From IMG/VR virus record IMGVR_UViG_3300037517_003820, positions 36,280 to 100,279 of that record: a stretch of 64,000 nucleotides of DNA; one strand, written 5' to 3'. Positions 55,044-62,118 of the stretch are shown piece by piece; the stretch's first letter is position 1, and every line of letters starts with the position of its first letter. The notes under the pieces are model-generated. The model worked only from the letters and a program-made list of their open reading frames with translations. It was not told where the DNA came from and ran no database searches. A program made the position numbers and the translations under genes. The DNA comes from a virus.

Positions 55044-56620
55044 TACTGGTTAGTTGGTGTTTGGGTAATTGTTGGTGTTAATGTGGTGGTAGATGTTGGG
55101 GTTATTGTAGGTGTTAATGTGACGGTGGGTGTTGGGGTGGAGGTTTTTGTTACTGATGGAGTAGGAGTTTGTGATACATTCGGCATTTCTTTTACTAACA
55201 TAATTTTATCATTGATACGTCCTTCTAAAATAAAACCCTTATATAATACTTTGATGTCATCATTACTATAAATATTAGGATTATATTGTAGTTGTCCAAT
55301 TTTAAATGTATCACATAGAGCTTTAGTAGAAGTAGGAGTTGGAGTATATGTTGGTGTTGGTGTTGGCGTGTGAGAGGATGTAAAGCTTACTGTTGGCGTT
55401 GGTGTTTGAGTTCTAGTAACCGTTCTAGTGGGTGTTTTTGTAGGTGTACGAGTAGGAGTTGATGTTTTTGTTTGAGTCGGAGTTTGAGTATTTGTAACAG
55501 AAGGCGTGAGTGTGGGTGTTGGGGTAGCGCTTGCTGTAAGAGTTGTTGTTGTGGTTAATGTTGGTGTACAAGATGGAGTTAAGGATGGGGTTGTTGAAGG
55601 AGTGGGCGTTGGACTACTTGTTATACTTGGTGTGGGTGTTGGGCTAAGACATGCTCCAGGACTACCAAAAGTATTGTTTGCTATTCCATTATTAACATTA
55701 ACCGTTATAGAGTATGGTTCTGTGTCGCTTTGTGTAGCGTATAACCAATATCCGCCTGTTCCATTTTTTGTCGGATCATAATAGGCTGCTTTTACCCACT
55801 CATCGCGATCAGGAATCCAATAATATGTTTTATTTGAGGCTGTCGGTTTAGGAAGAGGGTTGGTGAAATTAAGAGAATATATTCCTGTTTCTGTCGAATT
55901 GACTGCTAAACCGCCGCTGTTAGGTTTGCCATTACTTAACCAATTAACATATCTAGCCGCGCTATACCAATTAATATAAATAACTGGTTTTTTAGCCATA
56001 TTATCTTTAACGGTATATACTATAGGATTAGTACCGGCTACTACTATACCACCTTGAATATTTGTGGTCATAGCGCCTAAATAGGGCCATATACTATTAG
56101 CTGGTACGGCCAAAGCATTATTTAAAGCAGGAACTCTTGCCACATTATTTAAAAATAAGATATATTCTTCATTTGTTATAGTAAATTTGGATATTTTATA
56201 TTCATAATTAACTTCGCCAAGATCATCTCCATAATGATTTCTATTTGTATCTCCAATATTAGAACCAGATACTGTTACAAAGTTACTATCTGAGATACCA
56301 GAATTTGCACAAATCCTAAATCCGAATCCTTGTAATGAGCTTCCTATTGGCGGAGTAACGCCATAAAGATTTGTAAGATCTATTAATCTTGAATTATGAG
56401 AACCACCATAATATAATATACTTTGTGATGATGGTATTTGGTAATCTATAATTTCCCATACATTACCATTTTGATCGAAGGTGCCATAAAAACTAGGTCT
56501 GCCATTTGCGCCAACGCTTGTGACATTACCATTATTCTCTGTTCCTGGTAGCCATACAGCCGTACCATCATAGTTTGCACTATTACAATTTCCTAATACA
56601 GAATATTCTGGAACACTCAT
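55043..56620 (-). CDS. Thr/Pro virion protein with circularly permuted FGE-sulfatase-like domain
   Basis: 525 residues. The N-terminal domain shows FGE-sulfatase/SUMF1-like motifs in reversed half order: the normally C-terminal half comes first (YGTFDQNGNVWE 45-56, YYGGSHNSRL 70-79, GFGFR 98-102), then the normally N-terminal half (KFTITNEEYILFLN 145-158, KPVIYINWYSAARYVNWL 211-228, IPDRDEWVKAAYY 269-281, YWLYATQSD 291-299). The catalytic cysteines of true FGE are absent, so a C-type-lectin-like binding role is likely. Two Thr/Pro linkers (326-432, 484-524) enclose a short domain (437-480). Probably a fibre or adhesin tip on a mucin-like stalk. Expressed upstream of the glycan genes. Confidence 0.75.
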   Translation of the reverse strand: MSVPEYSVLGNCNSANYDGTAVWLPGTENNGNVTSVGANGRPSFYGTFDQNGNVWEIIDYQIPSSQSILYYGGSHNSRLIDLTNLYGVTPPIGSSLQGFGFRICANSGISDSNFVTVSGSNIGDTNRNHYGDDLGEVNYEYKISKFTITNEEYILFLNNVARVPALNNALAVPANSIWPYLGAMTTNIQGGIVVAGTNPIVYTVKDNMAKKPVIYINWYSAARYVNWLSNGKPNSGGLAVNSTETGIYSLNFTNPLPKPTASNKTYYWIPDRDEWVKAAYYDPTKNGTGGYWLYATQSDTEPYSITVNVNNGIANNTFGSPGACLSPTPTPSITSSPTPTPSTTPSLTPSCTPTLTTTTTLTASATPTPTLTPSVTNTQTPTQTKTSTPTRTPTKTPTRTVTRTQTPTPTVSFTSSHTPTPTPTYTPTPTSTKALCDTFKIGQLQYNPNIYSNDDIKVLYKGFILEGRINDKIMLVKEMPNVSQTPTPSVTKTSTPTPTVTLTPTITPTSTTTLTPTITQTPTNQ

Positions 56621-56635
56621 TGATTATCCCGATTT

Positions 56636-56884
56636 TTATTTATTAACAAATTTATTATATAATATAAGGCTTAATATGCCACCAGCCACGCCCATAAATA
56701 TTCCTGATGGACTCAAACTATCATATGTTCCTAAAATATAAAGTATTGCGCCTCCCATATACGAGCCAGCAACACCGAGAGCAACAGTTTGAAAAAAACC
56801 TAATCGTAAATTAATAGGAACTATAGCTTTTGCTAAAGAACCAACAAATAAACCATAAACTATCCATATAAGCAGATTAAACAT
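56636..56884 (-). CDS. GlsB/YeaQ/YmgE-family small membrane protein
   Basis: 82 residues with three hydrophobic segments: LLIWIVYGLFVGSLAKAIVP, FFQTVALGVAGSYMGGAILYI and PSGIFMGVAGGILSLILY. The Gly-rich GxxGSxxGG helix pattern matches the transglycosylase-associated (GlsB/YeaQ/YmgE) membrane family. Its function there is not settled. It overlaps the upstream gene by 8 nt. Could be a small inner-membrane partner of lysis or of the virion proteins. Confidence 0.75.
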   Translation of the reverse strand: MFNLLIWIVYGLFVGSLAKAIVPINLRLGFFQTVALGVAGSYMGGAILYILGTYDSLSPSGIFMGVAGGILSLILYNKFVNK

Positions 56885-57266
56885 TGGTAGCCTCCAGAAG
56901 TGTTAAGGATTCGTTATCATCGAGATTCTTACCAACTTCCATGATGGCATTTTTTAAACTAACTCCGTATTGTTGATATTGTTTTTTGCTCAAGTGTTGT
57001 TTTAATATTTTGTTTAGTCTATAATTATTTAACCAGCTATCTTTAATAGTTAAATTAACTATAGTATGTCTTAAGTCTAAAGCTTCGCTCATTTTATCAT
57101 TCTTACGTCTTTTGCTTCTACATTCTTGAATTACTCTTATAAGACTTAATATAACACCGATTACTATAATTATTGTTATAGGATCAAAACCATAGTTATT
57201 ATTTTTAATGTTTGCTTTGTCTATAATCTTTTGAGCAATACGTTCCAGATTAGGATCTACTTGCAT
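56877..57266 (-). CDS. Single-TM protein of unknown function
   Basis: 129 residues. A short cytosolic-like N-terminus is followed by one TM segment (FDPITIIIVIGVILSLIRVI, about 27-46), a Cys/Arg/Lys-rich juxtamembrane CRSKRRKNDK, and a helical C-terminal domain ending LDDNESLTLLEATNV. No known family. Position with other small membrane proteins suggests a membrane or lysis-related role. Confidence 0.5.
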   Translation of the reverse strand: MQVDPNLERIAQKIIDKANIKNNNYGFDPITIIIVIGVILSLIRVIQECRSKRRKNDKMSEALDLRHTIVNLTIKDSWLNNYRLNKILKQHLSKKQYQQYGVSLKNAIMEVGKNLDDNESLTLLEATNV

Positions 57267-57281
57267 ATTTTTGTCTTTCTA

Positions 57282-57512
57282 TTAAGGTAAACAATATCCA
57301 CAATCAACCATTTTTATTCCGTCTCCACTCAAATATTTTCCACTTCCTTTACAAACTGGACACTCTTTTCTTTTGTATTTTTTAATTGGTTCATTACCTA
57401 TATGTTTAACTATAGCTCCGGATAAAATAACAGGAGCTGTTGATGATCCGTTATATTTTATCGAAGTAAAAAATAATGATACGAATAAAATTGGTAATAT
57501 TAATTTATTCAT
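57282..57512 (-). CDS. Small secreted or lipid-free protein with DnaJ-like Cys motif
   Basis: 76 residues. An N-terminal hydrophobic signal (NKLILPILFVSLFFTSIKY) precedes a short domain with CPVCKGSGKYLSGDG and a closing CGYC, that is, CxxCxGxG plus CxxC as in the DnaJ zinc-finger repeat. The cysteines could be in the periplasm or on the outside. Overlaps the 61-aa gene by 8 nt. Unknown role. Confidence 0.5.
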   Translation of the reverse strand: MNKLILPILFVSLFFTSIKYNGSSTAPVILSGAIVKHIGNEPIKKYKRKECPVCKGSGKYLSGDGIKMVDCGYCLP

Positions 57513-57690
57513 TTTTATCTCTTGGAAATAATTTTTTACGTTTTAATAGTGGTTTTGGAATAGGAGGAAAAGGATTTATATCATCCAATTTATCTTTTTG
57601 TTTAGGTATTATTAGTTTTGCTATATTTAGTATAAAATTAAGTATTATACTAATTAGTCTATTTAATGCTAACTTATCGAAAAAATTCAT
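57505..57690 (-). CDS. Small protein with hydrophobic N-terminus and basic tail
   Basis: 61 residues, start ATG with AAGGA 9 nt upstream. A hydrophobic helix (LISIILNFILNIAKLIIP) is followed by a Lys/Pro-rich basic tail (KPLLKRKKLFP). Could be a small membrane or antimicrobial-like peptide, or part of a lysis module. It is the first gene of the short block after the 55-nt gap with a GGTGTATATTA motif. Confidence 0.5.
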   Translation of the reverse strand: MNFFDKLALNRLISIILNFILNIAKLIIPKQKDKLDDINPFPPIPKPLLKRKKLFPRDKNE

Positions 57691-57708
57691 AAAATAATTC
57701 CTTATTAT

Positions 57709-57723
57709 GTAGTAATATACACC
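57709..57723 (-). promoter_or_regulatory. Candidate GGTGTATATTA motif
   Basis: Minus strand GGTGTATATTACTAC, 33 nt before the ATG of the 61-aa gene. The same GGTGTAT core occurs at 45546-45560 and 61964-61978. Spacing to the start codons differs (33-56 nt). A sigma-70 -35 box is not visible. Confidence 0.3.
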
Positions 57724-57745
57724 AAAGGTTAGGTTACTAAAATAT

Positions 57746-59161
57746 TTAAGAACAACTATAGTTACTATTTATTGGCCCATTACCATTAGCGTCAGCGGTA
57801 ACACATGTTATGGTATCACTTTGAGTAGCATAAGTCCAATATCCTGCGTTAGTACCACGGCCTTTGTAATAAGCTGCTTTATACCATTCATTTTCACTAG
57901 GAATATAATAAGTAGCATTAATATTACGAGTAATACCAACTCCAGATGTTGCCCCATTTAGAGTATACGATCCGGTTTCGGTGGTAGTATTATCTTGACT
58001 TCCAGAAGGCTTATTATTGTGTAACCAGTTACAATACCGTGCGCAGTCAAACCAGCTAACATAAACTACGGGTTTGTTCCCCATGTTGGTTTTCACAGAG
58101 TAGGTGTAGCTTCCGCTAGAGCCAGATCGGGTTATATTGCCTCCATTATAACTATCCATACTGGTATTATATAAATTATAAGTGTCAGTACTTGCTACAG
58201 CATTTAAGAATTCAACATATTCACAATTAGTAACAGGGTATTGACCGATACTATAAACGTAACTCACACTTCCATAGCCAGTAAAAGAGTCATTACTATT
58301 ATTAATATCCCCTATATTTACAAAGTAAGGAAGGCTTAAAGGGTTAAGGGAGCTTGCGAGACGAAAACTGTTACTGCCATCCTCGTACGATGGGTCATAT
58401 GAGTTCCTGAAGGATCTTGACGAGTAGAACGCGATGCTGAAAAAGCTGCCGCCACGAATTCCACGATCCGAGCCTATAATAGCTTCGTTCCATTCCCAAG
58501 CATTTCCAGTCTGATCATATGTTCCATAAGCAGATGGTCCACCATTAGTTCCAACGGTTGTAACATTACCGAACGTTGTACTGTTCCAATTAGCACAACT
58601 ATTAAAATTAGCGCTATCAGCTCCTATTGGGAAAGGTGGAAGTGTTGGCGTAGGAGTTGGCGTAATAGTTTTGGTAGGTGTAATAGTTGAGGTTGCTGTA
58701 TTTGTTGGAGTAACGCTATTTGTTGGAGTAGGAGTATTAGTCTTGGTAGCTGTCGGCGTAACTGTTGGTGTTACTGTGTTTGATGTAGTAACAGTTGGTG
58801 TTGCTGTAACTGTTGGTGTTGCTGTGTTTGATGTAGTAACAGTTGGTGTTGCGGTATTACTCGGAGTAACTGTTGGTGTTGCAGTATTACTCGGAGTAAC
58901 TGTTGGTGTTCCAGTATTACTCGGAGTAACTGTTGGCGTTGCAGTATTGGACGGAGACACTGTTGGAGTAACTGTGTTAGATGGAGACACCGTTGGCGTT
59001 GCTGTTGGAGTAACAGTGTTTGTTGGAGATACCGATGGCGTAACCGACGTTGTCGGTGTAATAGTTGGTGTTGCGGTATTTGTCGGAGTTATACTCGGCG
59101 TGATCGTCGGCGTGGGGGAAGGTATGATAGGACAACATTTAATATTAACAATATTTTTCAT
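57746..59161 (-). CDS. Thr/Pro virion protein with circularly permuted FGE-sulfatase-like domain
   Basis: 471 residues. After a short CCP start comes a Thr/Pro/Ser/Val stalk (about 15-175) containing tandem decapeptides [10 protein letters not shown]. Then the FGE-sulfatase-like fold appears with its halves swapped: AYGTYDQTGNAWEW (211-224), RGIRGGSF (233-240) and SFRLAS (265-270), then SYVYSIGQYPVTNCEYVEFL (300-319), NKPVVYVSWFDCARYCNWLH (362-381), YIPSENEWYKAAYY (419-432) and YWTYATQSD (441-449). This is the order of a circular permutation of the domain. The catalytic CxxxxC of FGE is absent. One stretch (58343-58462) has distinct composition. Likely a lectin-like tip on a fibre. Confidence 0.78.
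   Translation of the reverse strand: MKNIVNIKCCPIIPSPTPTITPSITPTNTATPTITPTTSVTPSVSPTNTVTPTATPTVSPSNTVTPTVSPSNTATPTVTPSNTGTPTVTPSNTATPTVTPSNTATPTVTTSNTATPTVTATPTVTTSNTVTPTVTPTATKTNTPTPTNSVTPTNTATSTITPTKTITPTPTPTLPPFPIGADSANFNSCANWNSTTFGNVTTVGTNGGPSAYGTYDQTGNAWEWNEAIIGSDRGIRGGSFFSIAFYSSRSFRNSYDPSYEDGSNSFRLASSLNPLSLPYFVNIGDINNSNDSFTGYGSVSYVYSIGQYPVTNCEYVEFLNAVASTDTYNLYNTSMDSYNGGNITRSGSSGSYTYSVKTNMGNKPVVYVSWFDCARYCNWLHNNKPSGSQDNTTTETGSYTLNGATSGVGITRNINATYYIPSENEWYKAAYYKGRGTNAGYWTYATQSDTITCVTADANGNGPINSNYSCS
58343..58462 (-). other. Candidate variable region (DGR-like), 50% G+C with C-ending codons
   Basis: These 120 nt encode residues 234-273 of the permuted FGE-like protein, from GIRGGSF to the start of the LASSLN region. 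I count 60 G+C in 120 nt, against 18 in 60 for the nearby 58261-58320. Many codons end in C (TTC AGC ATC, TTC TAC, TCC TTC), and the protein signature RGGSF...SFRLAS corresponds to the RGGSW...GFRL block targeted by diversity-generating retroelements. A small hairpin (58335-58348, 5-bp stem, 4-nt loop) lies just 3' on the coding strand. No template repeat or reverse transcriptase is in the window. Confidence 0.4.
58772..59014 (-). repeat. Tandem 30-nt repeats coding [10 protein letters not shown]
   Basis: Repeating 30-nt units encode decapeptides [10 protein letters not shown] and close variants across residues 50-130 of the Thr/Pro stalk, with small changes ([30 protein letters not shown]). 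The copies are near-identical at nucleotide level, as in the plus-strand repeats at 2411-2560, so slippage or gene conversion probably keeps them alike. Confidence 0.85.
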
Positions 59162-59448
59162 GATGATGCTAAAGGAATATTGCTTAATTGTCCTTCTATA
59201 GTAGTTAGTCTACTATCCAATGTTTGTAATTGAATATTGAGTAATGTAGAAGTTTGTTCTAGTGTGGTGTTTAACAGATTAAAAGTATTGATGGAGGGAA
59301 CGGTGTCAACGGGTTTTGAATACGGAAATTCTACTATAACTAAAGATGGAGGACTAGTGTCTTGATTAATAGCCCATACTTGGTACTCTGGTAATGGAGG
59401 TAAACTAAATGGTAGTCCACTTATACTTATTAGTCTTGGTAAATTCAT
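59158..59448 (-). CDS. Small virion-associated protein with coiled-coil end
   Basis: 96 residues. The N-terminal half is Pro/Ser-rich (GLPFSLPPLPEYQVWAI), and the C-terminal half is an amphipathic helix (TFNLLNTTLEQTSTLLNIQL, then QTLDSRLTTIEGQLSN), likely a trimeric coiled coil. ATGA overlap with the following Thr/Pro gene suggests the two are made together, so this may be a fibre connector or chaperone. Confidence 0.55.
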   Translation of the reverse strand: MNLPRLISISGLPFSLPPLPEYQVWAINQDTSPPSLVIVEFPYSKPVDTVPSINTFNLLNTTLEQTSTLLNIQLQTLDSRLTTIEGQLSNIPLASS

Positions 59449-59468
59449 AATAAACTCATATTATATAT

Positions 59469-60398
59469 TTATGAAGATAAATAATCAAAACCATAGTCTG
59501 GTAATTTTTGTAATGGAAATCCATCAAAGTCACTAAAAGCGTATGCTGCGTTGCCTTTTAACATACCGGCTGCTACATCTGCCTTTATTAAAAATGACCC
59601 GTCAGGGATTGGTCCCCACGCTGGGTGACCACCATCATTCCATTTACCCCAGCTATTCTGTACGAGAAAAGCCGGTTCGCTACCAGTATCGTCGCAAGCA
59701 ATCCATGCCATAGCATGAGCCCACGATCCCTGTGGTTTAGCAAAACCCTTACTATCTCTTCGACTACTAAAACCATAACTACTACAAACACTAATTCCAT
59801 AACCGTTAGCAAGAGCATCTCGTGCTTCTTCTACTGTTCTAACCAAACTTACAGTTTTAACTTGATGATCGTTTGCAAGATCTATAACTTTGTCTGGTAA
59901 GCTACGACCACCCCATCCGGCACCTAACATACCTTGATATTTACTAAGATCAACAACACCAGGGTAATTTTTTCTAACTAAGACACCACCATATTGGCTG
60001 ACAAATTGTGCTGCTCTAGAACAACTCATTCCTTGTCCGCCATGACCTCTTGCTCCGTATATTGCTTCGGTAGCGCCTCTTGCTATCCAACTTTCTTTAT
60101 GTTTGTCTATATCTATTTCTACAGCACGAGATACGTCTACAGCATTTCTAGTAGAGTGGCTTACACAGTCCCCTGTAACCTGGCGCTCATTGTACGGATT
60201 CTTATCAAACTTCAAAACACTTTTGTATGGAGTAGATAGTTTACCTTTACCGGTTCCAACAATTTTTTTGGCTCCGTCTCCAAAATAACCATACTTAGAA
60301 TTTTCTAATAAATTTTCAAATATATGCTCTTCCCAAAGACATCCCTGAAATCCATCTTTGTATAGTTTTAATAATTGTTCAGGAGATAGTCTTGCCAT
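59469..60398 (-). CDS. Papain-like (C1-type) cysteine peptidase
   Basis: 309 residues. The full papain catalytic set is visible: Gln73 and Cys78 in RQVTGDCVSHSTRNA, His228 in GSWAHAMAWIACDD, and Asn248 in LVQNSWGKW. No signal peptide is seen. Phage homologues may cleave virion precursors or act in lysis. The neighbours here are small membrane proteins and a holin-like gene, so either is possible. ATG preceded by GAGG, overlapping the previous stop. Confidence 0.82.
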   Translation of the reverse strand: MARLSPEQLLKLYKDGFQGCLWEEHIFENLLENSKYGYFGDGAKKIVGTGKGKLSTPYKSVLKFDKNPYNERQVTGDCVSHSTRNAVDVSRAVEIDIDKHKESWIARGATEAIYGARGHGGQGMSCSRAAQFVSQYGGVLVRKNYPGVVDLSKYQGMLGAGWGGRSLPDKVIDLANDHQVKTVSLVRTVEEARDALANGYGISVCSSYGFSSRRDSKGFAKPQGSWAHAMAWIACDDTGSEPAFLVQNSWGKWNDGGHPAWGPIPDGSFLIKADVAAGMLKGNAAYAFSDFDGFPLQKLPDYGFDYLSS

Positions 60399-60898
60399 TA
60401 TTTACTTCCCTCATAAAAAGCCCATGCTAAACCATTAAAAGCTTCGACAGCCTTTTTTCTAAGTTCGGGGTCTAGAGCAACATTATCGTCTCCGATATGC
60501 TGTACAACAACATAAGTAGCGGCCTGCGTTAGATCAGGATATTTACCTTTAAGATCAAGATTATAAAAAGCCCCAGCTATTTTATTAGCTTCTCTAATTT
60601 CATCGGTATTTTTAATTACTTCATTTTCACCATCTAGTTCTATTAGTCTTGCCAAGTCAGAGAATAATCCGCTTAATTTCACACCATCAACTGATCGATC
60701 CGAGCTTCCGGATTTTAGGATCTCGGTTACTTTTTGACAATTATCCTTTAATGACGGATCCAACGGAGCTAATACCGATGGAGCATGATTTATTGGATTG
60801 GTGGATAGATTATTTTTAATAACTGGTCCAAGTAATCCGTATGTTAATAATAGTCCTCCAATAACTAGAACTATTATATTAGTATTTTTAATATTCAT
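60398..60898 (-). CDS. Signal-anchor protein of unknown function
   Basis: 166 residues starting at the ATG at 60898 (AGGAG 8 nt upstream, TGA overlap with the previous gene). One TM or signal anchor (NIIVLVIGGLLLTYGLLGPVI) is followed by a helical extracytoplasmic domain (NCQKVTEILKSG, ..., DLTQAATYVVVQHIG, ..., RKKAVEAFNGLAWAFYEG). It is adjacent to the papain-like peptidase and may be its partner or substrate, by inference. Confidence 0.55.
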   Translation of the reverse strand: MNIKNTNIIVLVIGGLLLTYGLLGPVIKNNLSTNPINHAPSVLAPLDPSLKDNCQKVTEILKSGSSDRSVDGVKLSGLFSDLARLIELDGENEVIKNTDEIREANKIAGAFYNLDLKGKYPDLTQAATYVVVQHIGDDNVALDPELRKKAVEAFNGLAWAFYEGSK

Positions 60899-61230
60899 TT
60901 TGTCTCCTGGCCGCATGTGTTGGGACTAAGATGTGGAAATGCACTGTCTAAAACTTCAACAGCTTTTGGACACTTCATTTTTTCTGCTAAATCCCTAGTA
61001 TTTTTCCAACTACTAATTAATTTTAGAAAATCATTATCATTTTTTGCAACAGCAGACTCTGTGCTGACTCTGTTTACTAGTTTACCAATAAGCCCAGCAA
61101 TATAATCTTTAACTGGTACTAATTGATCCTTAAATAGTACAAATAATATAAGAGCGGCTCCTCCATAAACCATTAGATCTGTTCCTGATAATCTACTACT
61201 AAATTCTTGAAAACTTTCGGCATAATTCAT
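60895..61230 (-). CDS. Single-TM protein of unknown function
   Basis: 111 residues. A hydrophobic segment (GTDLMVYGGAALILFVLF, about 16-33) precedes a helical domain ending with two cysteines (KCPKAVEVLDSAFPHLSPNTC). ATG with AAAGGA upstream. It is one of a series of small membrane proteins next to the peptidase; role unknown. Confidence 0.55.
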   Translation of the reverse strand: MNYAESFQEFSSRLSGTDLMVYGGAALILFVLFKDQLVPVKDYIAGLIGKLVNRVSTESAVAKNDNDFLKLISSWKNTRDLAEKMKCPKAVEVLDSAFPHLSPNTCGQETK

Positions 61231-61243
61231 AAGATTCGTCCTT

Positions 61244-61672
61244 TCAGACTAGATAATTGTGTTGAACTGTTAATTTTGGTTTAAAAACGCCCGCTTCTCT
61301 AAAAATTTTAACCATACTGTCAATTGTTGAACTGACCAAAATCATAAGAAAACTTTTAACATAAGAATGAATGTACCCTTCTATTATGTGCGGCACAACG
61401 GGAATGTCAACTGCTAAAAATAAGCTATCATAAAATTTACTAATCATACTCATAGCTAGCTCTTTTTTTTGTGGACTACTTAAATCTTGTCCAATAATTT
61501 CTATAATTTGTATTATGCTAGCTATTGCTAACTGCAAAAGTTTCCATGCTTGATCTATTGCGAATCTTTTAACATCCTTAAATGATTCTTTTGTTCTACT
61601 TATCAGTTTTTCTACTTCGTTTAGTATTAGTTCTTGGCTTTTTGGTGTTTCTGGACTTTCTTGGTTTATCAT
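61244..61672 (-). CDS. Helical protein in lysis-like cassette
   Basis: 142 residues from the ATG at 61672 (GAGGAG 8 nt upstream; the earlier ATG at 61711 lacks such a site). It overlaps the holin-like gene by 77 nt in another frame. Mostly helical and amphipathic, with a long hydrophobic stretch (WKLLQLAIASIIQIIEIIG) and another (YIHSYVKSFLMILVSSTI). Possibly a membrane-associated regulator of lysis. Not recognised as a named family. Confidence 0.5.
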   Translation of the reverse strand: MINQESPETPKSQELILNEVEKLISRTKESFKDVKRFAIDQAWKLLQLAIASIIQIIEIIGQDLSSPQKKELAMSMISKFYDSLFLAVDIPVVPHIIEGYIHSYVKSFLMILVSSTIDSMVKIFREAGVFKPKLTVQHNYLV

Positions 61673-61940
61673 CTTTTGTCTCCTCATTAACAACTGGTGG
61701 GGTATTGACAACTTCTGGTTTGATTTCAGCTTTAATATTTTTTCTACTATTAATATACTTATATAATATTACAAATTGACCACCAATTAGAATACAACTT
61801 TCTACAGCATGACTAACAACACTAATAAGTTCTTCTTTATTAGTATGATCATTAATGATACCAGTTAGATATAATCCACTAAAAATAAAACTAACGAGTG
61901 TAAACCAGAACTCACTTGTGCGATATCCAGGTTTGATCAT
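61596..61940 (-). CDS. Holin-like two-TM protein
   Basis: 114 residues. Starts MIKPGYRTSEFWFTLVSFIFSG, a common phage holin start, with two TM segments (FWFTLVSFIFSGLYLTGII and ESCILIGGQFVILYKYI) and a very basic C-terminal tail (KPRKSRNTKKPRTNTKRSRK). This topology and charge distribution are typical of holins. GGAG lies 8 nt before the ATG. It opens a cassette that includes the helical protein, two single-TM proteins and the papain-like peptidase. Confidence 0.65.
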   Translation of the reverse strand: MIKPGYRTSEFWFTLVSFIFSGLYLTGIINDHTNKEELISVVSHAVESCILIGGQFVILYKYINSRKNIKAEIKPEVVNTPPVVNEETKDDKPRKSRNTKKPRTNTKRSRKTDK

Positions 61941-61963
61941 GATTTTTCTCCAAAATAAATACC

Positions 61964-61978
61964 GTATAATAATACACC
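61964..61978 (-). promoter_or_regulatory. Candidate GGTGTAT motif upstream of holin
   Basis: Minus strand GGTGTATTATTATAC, 38 nt before the holin ATG. Shares the GGTGTAT core with two other intergenic sites (45546-45560, 57709-57723). Confidence 0.3.
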
Positions 61979-62064
61979 ATACTAACCTTTATTATTATTT
62001 ATCAAATTTTACAGTTTTTAAAGCTTGATCGAATATATTTTGCTTTATATCATAAAAATACTCT

Positions 62065-62093
62065 ATCATAATCATTGTATTTTCCCATGTCAA
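62065..62093 (-). promoter_or_regulatory. Near-consensus sigma-70 promoter for the lysis-like cassette
   Basis: Minus strand TTGACA (62088-62093) and TATGAT (62065-62070), 17-nt spacer. It lies in the 178-nt gap between the sulfotransferase-like gene and the holin-like gene, the longest gap in the window, so a real promoter is likely. The start point would be near 62058. Confidence 0.7.
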
Positions 62094-62118
62094 TTATTAA
62101 TAATTTTTGACTCATAAA

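Noticed and set aside
56300-56420. Variable region in the second FGE-like protein.
   Set aside because: The codons are AT-rich and resemble the rest of the gene; no composition jump, so only the 58343-58462 segment is proposed.
61994-62074. 26-codon ORF starting MIMIEYFYDIKQ in the gap before the holin.
   Set aside because: It starts within the promoter -10 region and has no upstream ribosome site; likely chance.
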